NCBI RefSeq assembly: GCF_030698175.1
Contig: NZ_JAUYNT010000022.1
Span: forward strand, 42,384-106,383
Direction of reading: 5' to 3'
Length of the DNA: 64,000 nt
Source of the DNA: Pseudomonas sp.
GTDB taxonomy: Bacteria; Pseudomonadota; Gammaproteobacteria; Pseudomonadales; Pseudomonadaceae
Part shown: positions 53,576 through 61,923 of the stretch, one piece after another
Layout of the letters: each line of letters begins with the position of its first letter
Numbering within the stretch: the stretch's first letter is position 1
The notes under the pieces: model-generated
The model's input: the letters and a program-made list of their open reading frames with translations, nothing else
Told to the model about the DNA's origin: nothing
The model's database searches: none
Position numbers and translations under genes: made by a program

Positions 53576-55227
53576 TGGGCGCCCGCCAATAGAATACGGC
53601 CAGACGAGCAGGCGGCCTCGCCATGGCGGTAGGCAAAATACAGCTTGCCGCGTTCCGCGTCGAAACGCAGGGACAGCTGCAGCCGATCACCGGGGCGCGC
53701 CAGCTGCTGAAACTTCAGCACTTCCATGCCGACGAAACGCAGTGGCAAGCCGACAATCAATTGCCTAGCCAGCTGCAACGCCCAATCGACCTGCACCACT
53801 CCCGGCAGCACCGGGGTTTGCGCAAAGTGGCCACTGAAGTGGGCCAGATCCAGGGGAATATCCAGTTGCAGCTGCCATTCGCCGTCGCTCTCAACAAAGC
53901 TTTGCGGCTCGATTTGAGTCGGCCGCGGCGCGCTGAGTAGTGCATCCACTGTGGCTTGCGGCAATTTGCCCTGACTGTTGTAGGGCAACTGCTTGAGCAG
54001 ACGCCAGCGCCGAGGCAAGGCAATGGCCGCGCAGTGGCCGGCCAAATGTTCACGCAGGGCCTCGGTCAGCGCGCGCCGGCCCTGATTACGCAAGGCATGC
54101 ACACCGCGCGGGCTCAGCGCCAGCAGCGCGCCGAGAAAGTCCCGCCGCCCGTGGATCACCCCCAGACGCGCATCGCTGACCCAGGCATGACCGAGCAAGG
54201 CCTGCTCCAGCTGCGGCAGTGAAATGCGTTTTTCTTCCAGTTTGACGATGCGATCCAGTCGCCCAGCCAGCCGAAAGCGCCCATCGGCCTCAATCTGCAC
54301 GGCATCGGCGGTTTGTTCACGCTGGCCGGCTGGCAAGTAAGGGGAGCTCAGATTCAGCGCGCCCTCCTCGTTCTGGCCCAACTCGATGCCGGCGAACGGC
54401 TGCCACAACTCGCCGCCCTGACGCCAAGCGACTCCGCCGGTTTCCGAGCTGCCATAGATTTCCGTCGGCCGCTGACCGAGGCGCTGTTGCAACAACTGCG
54501 CGGCCTCGGCCGGCAGCGGGCCGCCGGAGGAAAACACCTGGCGCACTCGACTGAGCGCCGGCCAGTCGAGGTGCTCACCCATGCGTTTGAGTAGGGCTGG
54601 GCTGGCCACCCAAATAAATGCGGGCTGCTGCAGGCTCTCGCGCTGCAGGTCTTCCGGAAACGTCTGTACCCGGCGCAGAAAGGGCCGGCCGGCGCACAGC
54701 GGCCAGAGCACGCAGAACAGCAAGCCATAGATATGCTGCGGCGCGACGCTGGCCACAACTGTGGCGCCCTGCAATTGCGCGCCCCACAGCTGCTCCAGCG
54801 CCAGCACTTCGTTGGCCAGTTGCCGCAAGCTCTTGTCGATCAGCTTGGCGCTACCGCTGGAGCCGGAGGTACAGAGGGTCAGGCGGCACTGGTCGAGGTC
54901 CAGCACGGCCGGCGCCAGCAACGCGGCCTCAAGACCTTCCAGACTGTCGAGCCACAGGTCGCACTGGCCGGCCAGTTGCTGGCGGGTTTGCGGTAGATCA
55001 TCGGCCGGCAACAGCACGCTGACCCCGGCACGCCAGGCGCCGAGCAAGGCGACGGCCAGTTCGGCGGCATCAGTCAGGTACAACGCCACACGTTGCACGC
55101 CGCGCGCTTGCAAGGCGGCGGCGAAGCTCAGGGCGCGCTGGCAGATTTCAGCGTGACAGTGATCGGGGGTAACGCGGCGGCTAGCATCCGGGGCCAGCAA
55201 CAACCGTTCGAGATTCAACCAACTCAC
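53572..55227 (-). CDS. apeHI: ApeH-ApeI fusion: acyl-ACP ligase plus hotdog dehydratase
   Basis: A 551-residue fusion. The first 440 or so residues are an AMP-forming ligase with the loop LCTSGSSGSAKL, IYGSSETGGVAW and the hinge GRLDRIVKLEEKRIS; it should activate the aryl acid and load it on ACP. The last 100 residues are a hotdog domain with SGHFAQTPVLPGVVQ (His near 467), the ApeI dehydratase. In the E. coli cluster apeH and apeI are separate. The start is the GTG at 55227, overlapping the apeG TGA (GTGA). Confidence 0.87.
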   Translation of the reverse strand: MSWLNLERLLLAPDASRRVTPDHCHAEICQRALSFAAALQARGVQRVALYLTDAAELAVALLGAWRAGVSVLLPADDLPQTRQQLAGQCDLWLDSLEGLEAALLAPAVLDLDQCRLTLCTSGSSGSAKLIDKSLRQLANEVLALEQLWGAQLQGATVVASVAPQHIYGLLFCVLWPLCAGRPFLRRVQTFPEDLQRESLQQPAFIWVASPALLKRMGEHLDWPALSRVRQVFSSGGPLPAEAAQLLQQRLGQRPTEIYGSSETGGVAWRQGGELWQPFAGIELGQNEEGALNLSSPYLPAGQREQTADAVQIEADGRFRLAGRLDRIVKLEEKRISLPQLEQALLGHAWVSDARLGVIHGRRDFLGALLALSPRGVHALRNQGRRALTEALREHLAGHCAAIALPRRWRLLKQLPYNSQGKLPQATVDALLSAPRPTQIEPQSFVESDGEWQLQLDIPLDLAHFSGHFAQTPVLPGVVQVDWALQLARQLIVGLPLRFVGMEVLKFQQLARPGDRLQLSLRFDAERGKLYFAYRHGEAACSSGRILLAGAQ

Positions 55228-55769
55228 CCGAAGCGCCTCACACGTTGCCGTACCAGCCATTCGCCGGCAAACAGCAGGCCGATCAAGCCGTAGGAAATCA
55301 GCCCGGTATACAGTGCCCACCAGCTCAGCGGAGCCCACAGATTGAGCCCCACCACCACCAGCGCGTTAGCCAGAAAGAAGCCGACCCAGACTTTGGTCAC
55401 TTGCCGGGTATAACGCACCGCCACGGCCGGCAACTCCGGCTCGCGCAAGCGCGCCAGGCGTTCGACCATCGGCGGTCCAAATTTCAGGCTCAGACTAAAC
55501 AACGCCAGCAACATGCCACTGATCAGCACCGGATACCAACGCAGCAATAGCGGTTCACCGGCCACACCGAGCAGCAGGCAAAAGCCCAGGGCGCAGACCG
55601 CCATCCAGCGATTGCCGGGTTTGCCACTGTTGCTCAGCACCCGGGCCAGCCATAAACCGCCGAGCAGTGCGGCAAACAAGCGTGGAGATAAATGTTCCAT
55701 GCCGTAATACACGGCGAAGGGATAGAGCAGCCCGACCACCACCAGCAGCAGGCTAAATAAACGGCTCAT
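55224..55769 (-). CDS. apeG: Inner-membrane protein ApeG (COG4648 type)
   Basis: A 181-residue membrane protein with about six hydrophobic segments. The pattern FGPPMVERLARL followed by TRQVTKVWVGFFLAN is typical of the ApeG-like family found in aryl polyene and similar clusters. Function unknown. I start at the ATG at 55769, which overlaps the TGA of a 24-residue frame. Confidence 0.8.
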   Translation of the reverse strand: MSRLFSLLLVVVGLLYPFAVYYGMEHLSPRLFAALLGGLWLARVLSNSGKPGNRWMAVCALGFCLLLGVAGEPLLLRWYPVLISGMLLALFSLSLKFGPPMVERLARLREPELPAVAVRYTRQVTKVWVGFFLANALVVVGLNLWAPLSWWALYTGLISYGLIGLLFAGEWLVRQRVRRFG

Positions 55770-55840
55770 AGGCTTAGTTGGCAGGTGACTGACGGGTTGA
55801 CGACCCACGGCAAGGCTTCGACCACAAATAAACGACTCAT
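55766..55840 (-). pseudogene. 24-residue apeG-head/apeF-tail chimeric ORF
   Basis: It starts 4 bp after the apeF stop and ends in an ATGA overlap with apeG. MSRLF copies the ApeG start. VVEALPWVVN copies the ApeF end (VVEAVLRVVN). One extra base compared with apeF shifts the frame past the copied TAA, so it now ends exactly at the apeG ATG. The duplicated unit is 71 bp. The DNA arms TAAACGGCTCAT and TAAACGACTCAT mark the two copies. Confidence 0.72.
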
Positions 55841-55844
55841 GGAC

Positions 55845-56105
55845 TTAGTTGGCAGCCGGCGTATTGACGACCCGCAGCACCGCCTCGACCACGTCGCCGA
55901 CGGTGCGCACGGCCTTGAACTCTTCGGCGGCAATCTTCTTGCCGGTCTGACGTTTGATGTGGTCGATCAGATCGACGGCATCGATGCTGTCGATTTCCAG
56001 GTCGTCATACAGATTGGCTTCGAGGCTGATTTGCTCAGGCGCAAGCTCAAACAGCTCGATCAGCGCGGCGCGCAGGATGGTGAACACTTCATCATGGGTT
56101 TGCAT
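55845..56105 (-). CDS. apeF: Acyl carrier protein ApeF
   Basis: An 86-residue ACP with the phosphopantetheine serine in EIDSIDAVDL (DSI). It carries the growing polyene. It is acidic and helical, follows apeE by 10 bp, and precedes the duplicated junction with apeG. Confidence 0.9.
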   Translation of the reverse strand: MQTHDEVFTILRAALIELFELAPEQISLEANLYDDLEIDSIDAVDLIDHIKRQTGKKIAAEEFKAVRTVGDVVEAVLRVVNTPAAN

Positions 56106-56115
56106 CTAGGGCTCC

Positions 56116-56376
56116 TCAGGCGCGCTGTTGCGAGGTAACGAAAGCCGCCAGACTGGCCACATTGGCGAAGTGGCTGCGGGTGTCCTTGGCGTCGGCGTCG
56201 ATCTTGATGCCGAAGCGTTTTTGCAGCGCCAGCCCCAGTTCCAGGGCGTCGACCGAGTCCAGGCCCAGGCCTTCACCGAATAGCGCCAGGTCTGCACCTA
56301 TATCTTCTGCAGCAATGTCTTCGAGGCCCAGGGCATCGATGATCAGGTGTTTAATTTCCAGCTGTAAATCGCTCAT
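56116..56376 (-). CDS. apeE: Acyl carrier protein ApeE
   Basis: An 86-residue ACP with the modification site GLDSVDALEL. I chose the ATG at 56376 (MSDLQLEIKHL) with AAGGAG ten bases upstream rather than the frame start at 56418. Aryl polyene clusters usually encode two ACPs, as here. It overlaps the end of apeD by 26 nt. Confidence 0.9.
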   Translation of the reverse strand: MSDLQLEIKHLIIDALGLEDIAAEDIGADLALFGEGLGLDSVDALELGLALQKRFGIKIDADAKDTRSHFANVASLAAFVTSQQRA

Positions 56377-57166
56377 CTTTAGCGAGCTCCTTAATAAAGT
56401 GCTGATGCAAATGCTCATTGAGTTTGCGCGAGGCCAGAGGCGCCGGGCCCAACGCGCTGAACTGCTGCGGGTCGATATCTTCGCCGACCCGCAGGCGAAA
56501 GTGGAACCGGCGCGACGGGATGCTGTACCAAGGCTCGGCCTTGGTCAGGGTGGTCGGCGTCACGCTGATCACCACCGGGGTGACCACCCGCGCACCGCGC
56601 AAGGCGATAGCCGCCGCGCCGCGATGAAATTCAGGGTGCTGACCGGGCGTGGTGCGGGTGCCTTCGGGGAACACAATCAGGGTCTGGCCGCTCTGCAGTG
56701 CCGCCGCAGCCTCATCGAGCATGTCCAGACTGCCGCTGTTGCTGATGTACTGGGCGGCGCGGATCGGCCCGCGCATGCTGGGATTGTCCCACAGGCTCTG
56801 TTTGACCACGCAGTTGGCGTCGCGGATAAAGGCGATCAGCACCACCACATCGATCAATGAGGGGTGATTGGCAATCACCATCTGCCCCAGTCGGCCGAGG
56901 CGCTCGGCGCCTTCAACTTCATAGGTCAGCACGCCCGAGCGAAACATAAATTCGACGAACCAACGAAAACTCCAGCTCACCGTGGCCCGCGCGCGCATAC
57001 GCCGAATCAGTTCATCGCCGGGCAACAACGCCAACAGCGGAAACACCAGCAACCGCAGCAGTACGCCACCGATACCGAACAGGCAAAAACTCAGCGCGGT
57101 GGCCAGCAGCCGCCAGGCATAAGGCGCGCTGCGGCGACTCAACCCTTGTTGCGTGACCATGTCCAT
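56351..57166 (-). CDS. apeD: 1-acylglycerol-3-phosphate acyltransferase-like ApeD
   Basis: A 271-residue PlsC-type acyltransferase with two hydrophobic segments near the N-terminus (about 20-48). The catalytic motif is NHPSLIDVV and the glycerophosphate motif FPEGTRT. It probably moves the finished polyene to a lipid anchor. It overlaps apeC by 28 nt. Confidence 0.9.
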   Translation of the reverse strand: MDMVTQQGLSRRSAPYAWRLLATALSFCLFGIGGVLLRLLVFPLLALLPGDELIRRMRARATVSWSFRWFVEFMFRSGVLTYEVEGAERLGRLGQMVIANHPSLIDVVVLIAFIRDANCVVKQSLWDNPSMRGPIRAAQYISNSGSLDMLDEAAAALQSGQTLIVFPEGTRTTPGQHPEFHRGAAAIALRGARVVTPVVISVTPTTLTKAEPWYSIPSRRFHFRLRVGEDIDPQQFSALGPAPLASRKLNEHLHQHFIKELAKDERFTAGN

Positions 57167-57867
57167 TGCCGGCTATTCCAATAATGAGTAAAGCTGCCGG
57201 AGGCGGCGTCTGAAGAGTCGTCGGTTAACGCCTGCAGCAATGAAAAAGCGTGGGGCCAAGGCGCTCTCGGCCCGGCCCCGCAGTCAAGCTGCAACTGCCA
57301 ATCCCGGCCCGGTACCAGGCGCAGGGCCAGGGCATAAGCGCAAGGCACATCATCGATAAAAGGCCGATACAACTCAGGTGGCGCTTCCTCGGCGACCACC
57401 AGCAACACCGAGGGCGCGCCCTCTTCGAGCAAGCTCAGCGCCTCCAGCAGGCCGTGCTCGAGGCCATCGCCATCGCCGGCCAGGGCAGTCATCTCACTGG
57501 TATCGCCGCGCAGAATCGACCACTGGCCAATGATGGCATTGTGCACCGACAAGCTGAATTGGGTTGGCGACAGCGGCTCATCCGCTGCCAGTGCCTGCAG
57601 CACCGCCAGGGTTCGCGGGGTTTCACCATGCCGGGAAACAAACACCAGCGGCATAGCTGGCTGGCCCTCGGCCAGTGGCCAGGCGACATGCAACAACATG
57701 CGCCCCAAAGCACCCAGACGCCGACGCTGCAAGGCGGGAAGAAAGCTCACTGAGGGTAAAGCGCCATCCGCCGAAGCTACAGGCTGCGCCGCCAACCAGG
57801 CATTCCAGTCGGCCGCACTCTCGAGCCCCGGAGCCCAGGCACGCCATTGATCAATACTGAAATGCAT
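57139..57867 (-). CDS. apeC: Beta-ketoacyl synthase chain-length factor-like ApeC
   Basis: A 242-residue protein of the short ketoacyl-synthase N-terminal class (ketoacyl-synt_2). It has FVSRHGE near residue 76 and FSLSVHNAIIGQWSI. It lacks a catalytic Cys, as expected for a chain-length factor that pairs with ApeO. It is the first gene of the ape operon and is preceded by a plausible sigma-70 promoter. Confidence 0.88.
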   Translation of the reverse strand: MHFSIDQWRAWAPGLESAADWNAWLAAQPVASADGALPSVSFLPALQRRRLGALGRMLLHVAWPLAEGQPAMPLVFVSRHGETPRTLAVLQALAADEPLSPTQFSLSVHNAIIGQWSILRGDTSEMTALAGDGDGLEHGLLEALSLLEEGAPSVLLVVAEEAPPELYRPFIDDVPCAYALALRLVPGRDWQLQLDCGAGPRAPWPHAFSLLQALTDDSSDAASGSFTHYWNSRQWTWSRNKG

Positions 57868-57969
57868 AGGTGACTAACTCGGTCTTTGCCCCTTGGGGCA
57901 TCCCTGTCAAATGCGACGAAGCCGCTACGACAAACATGCTTGTCGATGCCGTCATGGCAAAGCGCCGGC

Positions 57970-57998
57970 ATTATCCATGCGTGCAGCAACTCAGGCAA
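57970..57998 (-). promoter_or_regulatory. Candidate sigma-70 promoter of the ape operon
   Basis: On the minus strand TTGCCT (-35, 57998-57993) and GATAAT (-10, 57975-57970) are 17 bp apart. The transcript would have a leader of about 95 bp before apeC. In that leader TGCCCCTTGGGGCA (57887-57900) is a 6-bp inverted repeat that could bind a regulator or fold near the ribosome site. This is the only good promoter I see for the 19-kb operon. Confidence 0.6.
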
Positions 57999-58025
57999 AC
58001 TTTCGCTAGCAATCGCCAGACAACA

Positions 58026-58046
58026 AAAAACCGGTCACTTGACCGG
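58026..58046 (-). terminator. Terminator of the small membrane protein gene
   Basis: CCGGTCA (58031-58037) pairs with TGACCGG (58040-58046), and on the minus strand the stem is followed by TTTTTTGTTG. It separates the gene at 58070-58420 from the ape promoter. Confidence 0.85.
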
Positions 58047-58069
58047 CTTTTGTCAGATCAACTTAAACC

Positions 58070-58420
58070 TTAGTTGTGCTGATAACCGCTGGTATCGCAA
58101 CCCAGGCAACGCACAAAGGCTTCACGGCCCGGCTCAACCACCAGAGCAGTACCTGCATCTTTGACGCCGCCGCTGGCGAGGGTAAAGGGCAGGCTGATCA
58201 CGAAGGCGACCGCACCAATGGCAGTTGCAGTAATCAGCAGTGGCCGGGCAAAAATCAAATCGCCCATCATTACATAGCCCTTAGGTGCCTGGACTGCATA
58301 CAGCGGATCGCCGCTAGCGCCATTGGTTGTCGCCTGCGGAACCTCCTCTGCCTGTGCCGGCAGGGCCAGCAAGCCAGTGGTCAGCGCCAGTAGGGCGGCG
58401 GTCGTGCGGAACAGATTCAT
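58070..58420 (-). CDS. Small envelope protein with signal peptide and one membrane helix
   Basis: A 116-residue protein. The signal peptide ends LPAQA, then comes [10 protein letters not shown] and [16 protein letters not shown], a membrane helix near 62-82, and the C-terminal [15 protein letters not shown]. The last motif recurs in small Pseudomonas proteins that are often mislabelled multidrug transporter. Function unknown. It lies between mutM and the ape operon on the same strand. Confidence 0.75.
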   Translation of the reverse strand: MNLFRTTAALLALTTGLLALPAQAEEVPQATTNGASGDPLYAVQAPKGYVMMGDLIFARPLLITATAIGAVAFVISLPFTLASGGVKDAGTALVVEPGREAFVRCLGCDTSGYQHN

Positions 58421-58556
58421 GGGGCGATCCTTCAGCTATTCGTGTTGGTAAGGCTAACTATAACAGCGCGTTGATAATTGTCAGCGTGAACGCCGTCAAT
58501 CGGCAGAAAATTTTTGACTGACTTCTATCGAGCGCAAAACCCGTGATGCTTGCGGC

Positions 58557-59369
58557 TTAGCGCTGGCATTTGGGGCAGTAGACGCTAGCCCGCTGGCCCA
58601 GACGGATATCGCGCAGGGTGCTGCCACAGCATTTGCAAAACTCCCCGGCGCGGCCGTAGACAAACAACTCCTGCTGGAAATATCCAGGCTGGCCGTCGCC
58701 GCCGACAAAGTCGCGCAAAGTGGTACCGCCACATTCGATGGCCGCGGCGAGGATGCGTTTAATCGCCGCCGCCAGCTTGACGTAGCGCGCCCGCGAGATC
58801 GAGCCTGCGGCCCGGCGCGGGTCGATACCGGCGGCAAACAAGGCCTCGGACGCATAGATATTGCCGACCCCAACCACCACCGCGTTATCCATGACAAAGG
58901 GTTTGACCGCCATGCTTTTGCCCCGCGACTGCACAAACAGCCGCTCGCCATCAAACAACTCGGTCAAAGGCTCCGGTCCGAGCTTTTGCAGCAACTGATG
59001 CTGAAGCGGGTCGGTGCTCCAGAGCATCGCGCCAAAGCGTCGCGGGTCGTGGTAGCGCAGCGCCAAGCCGGACTCCATGACGATATCCACATGCTCATGC
59101 TTGGCCACCGGCGTGTCGGCCGGCACCAGCCGCAGGCTGCCCGACATACCCAGATGACTGATCAAACAACCTGACTCGGCATACAGCAGCAGGTACTTGG
59201 CGCGCCGTTCGACGCGCTCAATCCGCTGCCCAGACAAGCGCACGTCCAGGTCTTCAGGGATAGGCCAGCGCAAACGCCGCTCGCGCACTATCACCTGACT
59301 CACGCACAGCCCCTCGACATAGGGCGCAATGCCACGGCGGGTGGTCTCAACTTCAGGGAGTTCAGGCAT
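58557..59369 (-). CDS. mutM: Formamidopyrimidine-DNA glycosylase
   Basis: MutM removes 8-oxoguanine and formamidopyrimidines from DNA. The 270-residue protein begins [13 protein letters not shown] with the catalytic Pro2 and Glu3. It has Lys58 in RRAKYLLL and the C-terminal zinc finger with [10 protein letters not shown] and YCPKCQR. It is the backbone gene right of the ape operon. Confidence 0.97.
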   Translation of the reverse strand: MPELPEVETTRRGIAPYVEGLCVSQVIVRERRLRWPIPEDLDVRLSGQRIERVERRAKYLLLYAESGCLISHLGMSGSLRLVPADTPVAKHEHVDIVMESGLALRYHDPRRFGAMLWSTDPLQHQLLQKLGPEPLTELFDGERLFVQSRGKSMAVKPFVMDNAVVVGVGNIYASEALFAAGIDPRRAAGSISRARYVKLAAAIKRILAAAIECGGTTLRDFVGGDGQPGYFQQELFVYGRAGEFCKCCGSTLRDIRLGQRASVYCPKCQR

Positions 59370-59397
59370 ACAACCGAAAAAGCCTCAGACTGCGGGG

Positions 59398-59429
59398 TGA
59401 TGGGTATCGCGGCGCGCAACCCATCCTAC
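59398..59429. repeat. Short GATGGGTATC...CCCATCCTAC repeat
   Basis: A 32-bp single unit of the GTAGGATG family, GATGGGTATCGC and GCGCAACCCATCCTAC, in the 90-bp gap between mutM and the HDOD gene. Confidence 0.6.
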
Positions 59430-59459
59430 GGTTTAGCGACGAGCTGCAGCAGCCGCTAA

Positions 59460-60326
59460 TCAGCGAATATCGAGGTCGCGAATGGTGTCTTTGAGAGTGT
59501 CAAACTCGTATTCGGTAAAGCCGACATATTCCAGGATGGTGTTTTGAATGCACGCCCACTCATGATCGTCATCTTGCTGACCGAGGGTGCGATAACAACC
59601 GCAAATATGCTCGGCCATCTTCAAAATGGCTAAGAGGGTCTTCAGTTTGCTGTCGCGACTGGTGTCCTCACTAAACACCCCTTGCACATTATGATGCTGG
59701 GCAATCGCATCACAGATATGCCGCGGCAGGTTCCACGACTTGGCGACGTAATAGCCCACCACAGCATGATTGGTATCGAGCTGATCATTTTCGCTATCAA
59801 CCAAGCGCACATTCGCCGAAGAGTTGGCATAGGCCTGTTCCAACACTGCCATATAGTCAGGGAAGCGCTTGAGCATCAGCGGAATTCCACAGTTATGAAA
59901 AAGCCCCAACGCGTAGGCCTCATCCGACGGCTGGTAGCCAATCCGCTTGGCCAGCGTCAGACAGGTCATGGCCACATCTTGGGCGCTGTCCCAGAAGCGA
60001 TTGAGGGTGACTATGGTCTCGTCGCTCATCTCACCCTTAATTGACTGGGCGTTGATCAGATTGATGACGGTATTACAGCCGAGCAGATTGACCGCCTGCT
60101 GGATCGAGACAACCCGGTTGGCCAAGCCAAAATATGGCGAATTGACGATTTTCAGCAACGCGCCCGACAACCCCGGATCATGGCTGATCAGCCTGGCAAT
60201 GGCGCCCAGATCCGGCTCCGGCATGTACTGCTCCATTTGCAGATCGACCATAATCTGCGGCTGCGGCGGTACGCTGATGCCCAAAAGAGCTTGTTGAATC
60301 TGTTCGGTGCTGAGTTCGACGGCCAT
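59460..60326 (-). CDS. HDOD domain signalling protein
   Basis: A 288-residue stand-alone HDOD protein. It has the early helices PEPDLGAIARLISHDPGLSGALLKIVNSPYF (the hallmark, quoted across adjoining helices), AVNLLG, and a degenerate HD core with GLFHNCGIPLML. HDOD proteins are regulatory scaffolds in stress or virulence signalling; no catalytic metal site is complete here. Stands alone. Confidence 0.88.
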   Translation of the reverse strand: MAVELSTEQIQQALLGISVPPQPQIMVDLQMEQYMPEPDLGAIARLISHDPGLSGALLKIVNSPYFGLANRVVSIQQAVNLLGCNTVINLINAQSIKGEMSDETIVTLNRFWDSAQDVAMTCLTLAKRIGYQPSDEAYALGLFHNCGIPLMLKRFPDYMAVLEQAYANSSANVRLVDSENDQLDTNHAVVGYYVAKSWNLPRHICDAIAQHHNVQGVFSEDTSRDSKLKTLLAILKMAEHICGCYRTLGQQDDDHEWACIQNTILEYVGFTEYEFDTLKDTIRDLDIR

Positions 60327-60425
60327 GGGTGCCAGATCTGCATGAAGTGATGCTTAAGTGTAGCCATAGTTCGCCCTCTTTGGCTCGCGCAACTGCGGCA
60401 ACGGCAAGACTTTCCCTGCGCTATA

Positions 60426-60565
60426 CAGACCGGGTGAAAATGTAGCGAGCAAAGGTTAGGCAAGGCAAAAACAGGCGAAAAAGCGCAGTTTACGAGCTGT
60501 AAATGAACATTTTTAGCCTATTTTTAACGCCGCATAACCGAGCGCAGTAGTTTTCACACAGTCTG
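60426..60565. repeat. MITE-like dispersed element, copy 2 (140 bp)
   Basis: It has the same ends as 728-927: CAGACCGGGTGAAAAT at 60426-60441, and the complement of CAGACTGTGTGAAAAC at 60550-60565. TATA occurs on both outer sides, possibly a target duplication. The right end abuts TATAAT at 60566-60571, so the element now lies directly upstream of rlmI and may contribute to its promoter. It fills half of the 274-bp gap. Confidence 0.75.
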
Positions 60566-60600
60566 TATAATCGCGCTTTTTACTCCCCGAGAAGCCCCCC

Positions 60601-61797
60601 ATGCCCCTGCCTAGCCTGCGCCTCAAAGCCAATGCCGATCGCCGCCTGCGCGCCGGTCATCTCTGGGTGTTCAGCAACGAGGTGGATGTTGCCGCCACGC
60701 CGCTGAACGCCTTCGCCAGTGGCGATCAGGCGATCCTCGAAGCCGCCGGCGGCAAACCCCTGGGCATTGTTGCCGTTAGTCCGAATAATTTAATTTGCGC
60801 CCGCTTGCTGTCGCGCGACGTTAGCCATGTGCTGGATAAATCGCTGTTGGTGCACCGCATCAACGTCGCCCTGTCGTTGCGCGAGCGCTTGTTCGACAAG
60901 CCCTATTACCGCCTAGTGTTTGGCGATTCCGACCTGCTGCCAGGCTTGGTGGTCGACCGCTTCGGCGACATTCTGGTGGTGCAGTTAGCCTCCGCGACCA
61001 TGGAAAAGCACAAGGACGACGTGGTCGCCGCTCTCGTCCAAGTGTGCAAACCCAGCGGCATTCTGTTTAAAAACGACTCGGCCGCCCGCGATGCCGAAGG
61101 CCTGAGCAGCTACGTGGAAACCGCCTTTGGTCTGGTGCCCGAGTGGGTCGCGCTGGAAGAAAACGGCGTTAAGTTCGAGGCACCGGTAATTGCCGGACAA
61201 AAAACCGGCTGGTTCTACGACCACCGCATGAACCGCGCACGCATCGCTCCTTACGTTAAGGGCAAGCGGGTGCTCGACCTGTTCAGCTACATCGGCGGCT
61301 GGGGCGTGCAAGCTGCGGCCTTCGGCGCCAGCGATGTGATGTGCGTGGACGCCTCGGCCTTCGCCCTCGATGGCGTCGAGCGCAACGCCGGCCTGAATGG
61401 CCTGAACGAGAAAGTCGCCTGCCTCGAAGGTGACGTGTTTGAGGCGCTTAAGCAGCTGAAAGCCGCCGAAGAGCGCTTCGACGTGGTGATCGTCGACCCA
61501 CCGGCCTTTATCAAACGCAAAAAAGACCTGAAAAACGGCGAAGCGGCTTATCGCCGCCTGAATGAACAAGCCATGCGCCTGCTGAATAAGGACGGCATTC
61601 TGGTCAGCGCCTCCTGCTCGATGCACCTGCCGGAAGACGATCTGCAGAACATTCTGCTGACCAGCGCCCGCCACCTGGACCGCAATATGCAGCTGCTCGA
61701 ACGTGGCAGCCAAGGCCCGGATCATCCGGTGCATCCGGCGATCCCCGAGACGCGCTATATCAAAAGTTTGACGTGCCGGTTATTGCCTAATAGTTGA
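60601..61797 (+). CDS. rlmI: 23S rRNA (cytosine-C5-)-methyltransferase RlmI
   Basis: RlmI methylates C1962 in 23S rRNA. The 398-residue protein has an N-terminal PUA domain (SLRLKANADRRLRAGHLWVFSNEVD), a central SAM-binding domain with VLDLFSYIGGWGVQAAAFGA, and the motif VDPPAFIKRKKDL. SASCSMHLPEDD carries the catalytic Cys region. The gene stands alone after the MITE copy. Confidence 0.93.
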   Translation: MPLPSLRLKANADRRLRAGHLWVFSNEVDVAATPLNAFASGDQAILEAAGGKPLGIVAVSPNNLICARLLSRDVSHVLDKSLLVHRINVALSLRERLFDKPYYRLVFGDSDLLPGLVVDRFGDILVVQLASATMEKHKDDVVAALVQVCKPSGILFKNDSAARDAEGLSSYVETAFGLVPEWVALEENGVKFEAPVIAGQKTGWFYDHRMNRARIAPYVKGKRVLDLFSYIGGWGVQAAAFGASDVMCVDASAFALDGVERNAGLNGLNEKVACLEGDVFEALKQLKAAEERFDVVIVDPPAFIKRKKDLKNGEAAYRRLNEQAMRLLNKDGILVSASCSMHLPEDDLQNILLTSARHLDRNMQLLERGSQGPDHPVHPAIPETRYIKSLTCRLLPNS

Positions 61798-61806
61798 TGG
61801 CCCTGT

Positions 61807-61834
61807 GGTGGACAACGTTTCGCGGTTGTCCACC
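61807..61834 (+). terminator. GGTGGACAAC...GTTGTCCACC hairpin after rlmI
   Basis: A perfect 10-bp inverted repeat (61807-61816 with 61825-61834) around GTTTCGCG. It is the sister of 26142-26169 and may act as a terminator for rlmI, though no T-run follows. Confidence 0.55.
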
Positions 61835-61923
61835 CGTCCAATGATCACCGAGCTGCCGCCCCATGCGACAGATCGGGTATTCTGCAATTTTCCGTGACCG
61901 CCTGATCCCCCGAGAACGCCGCC

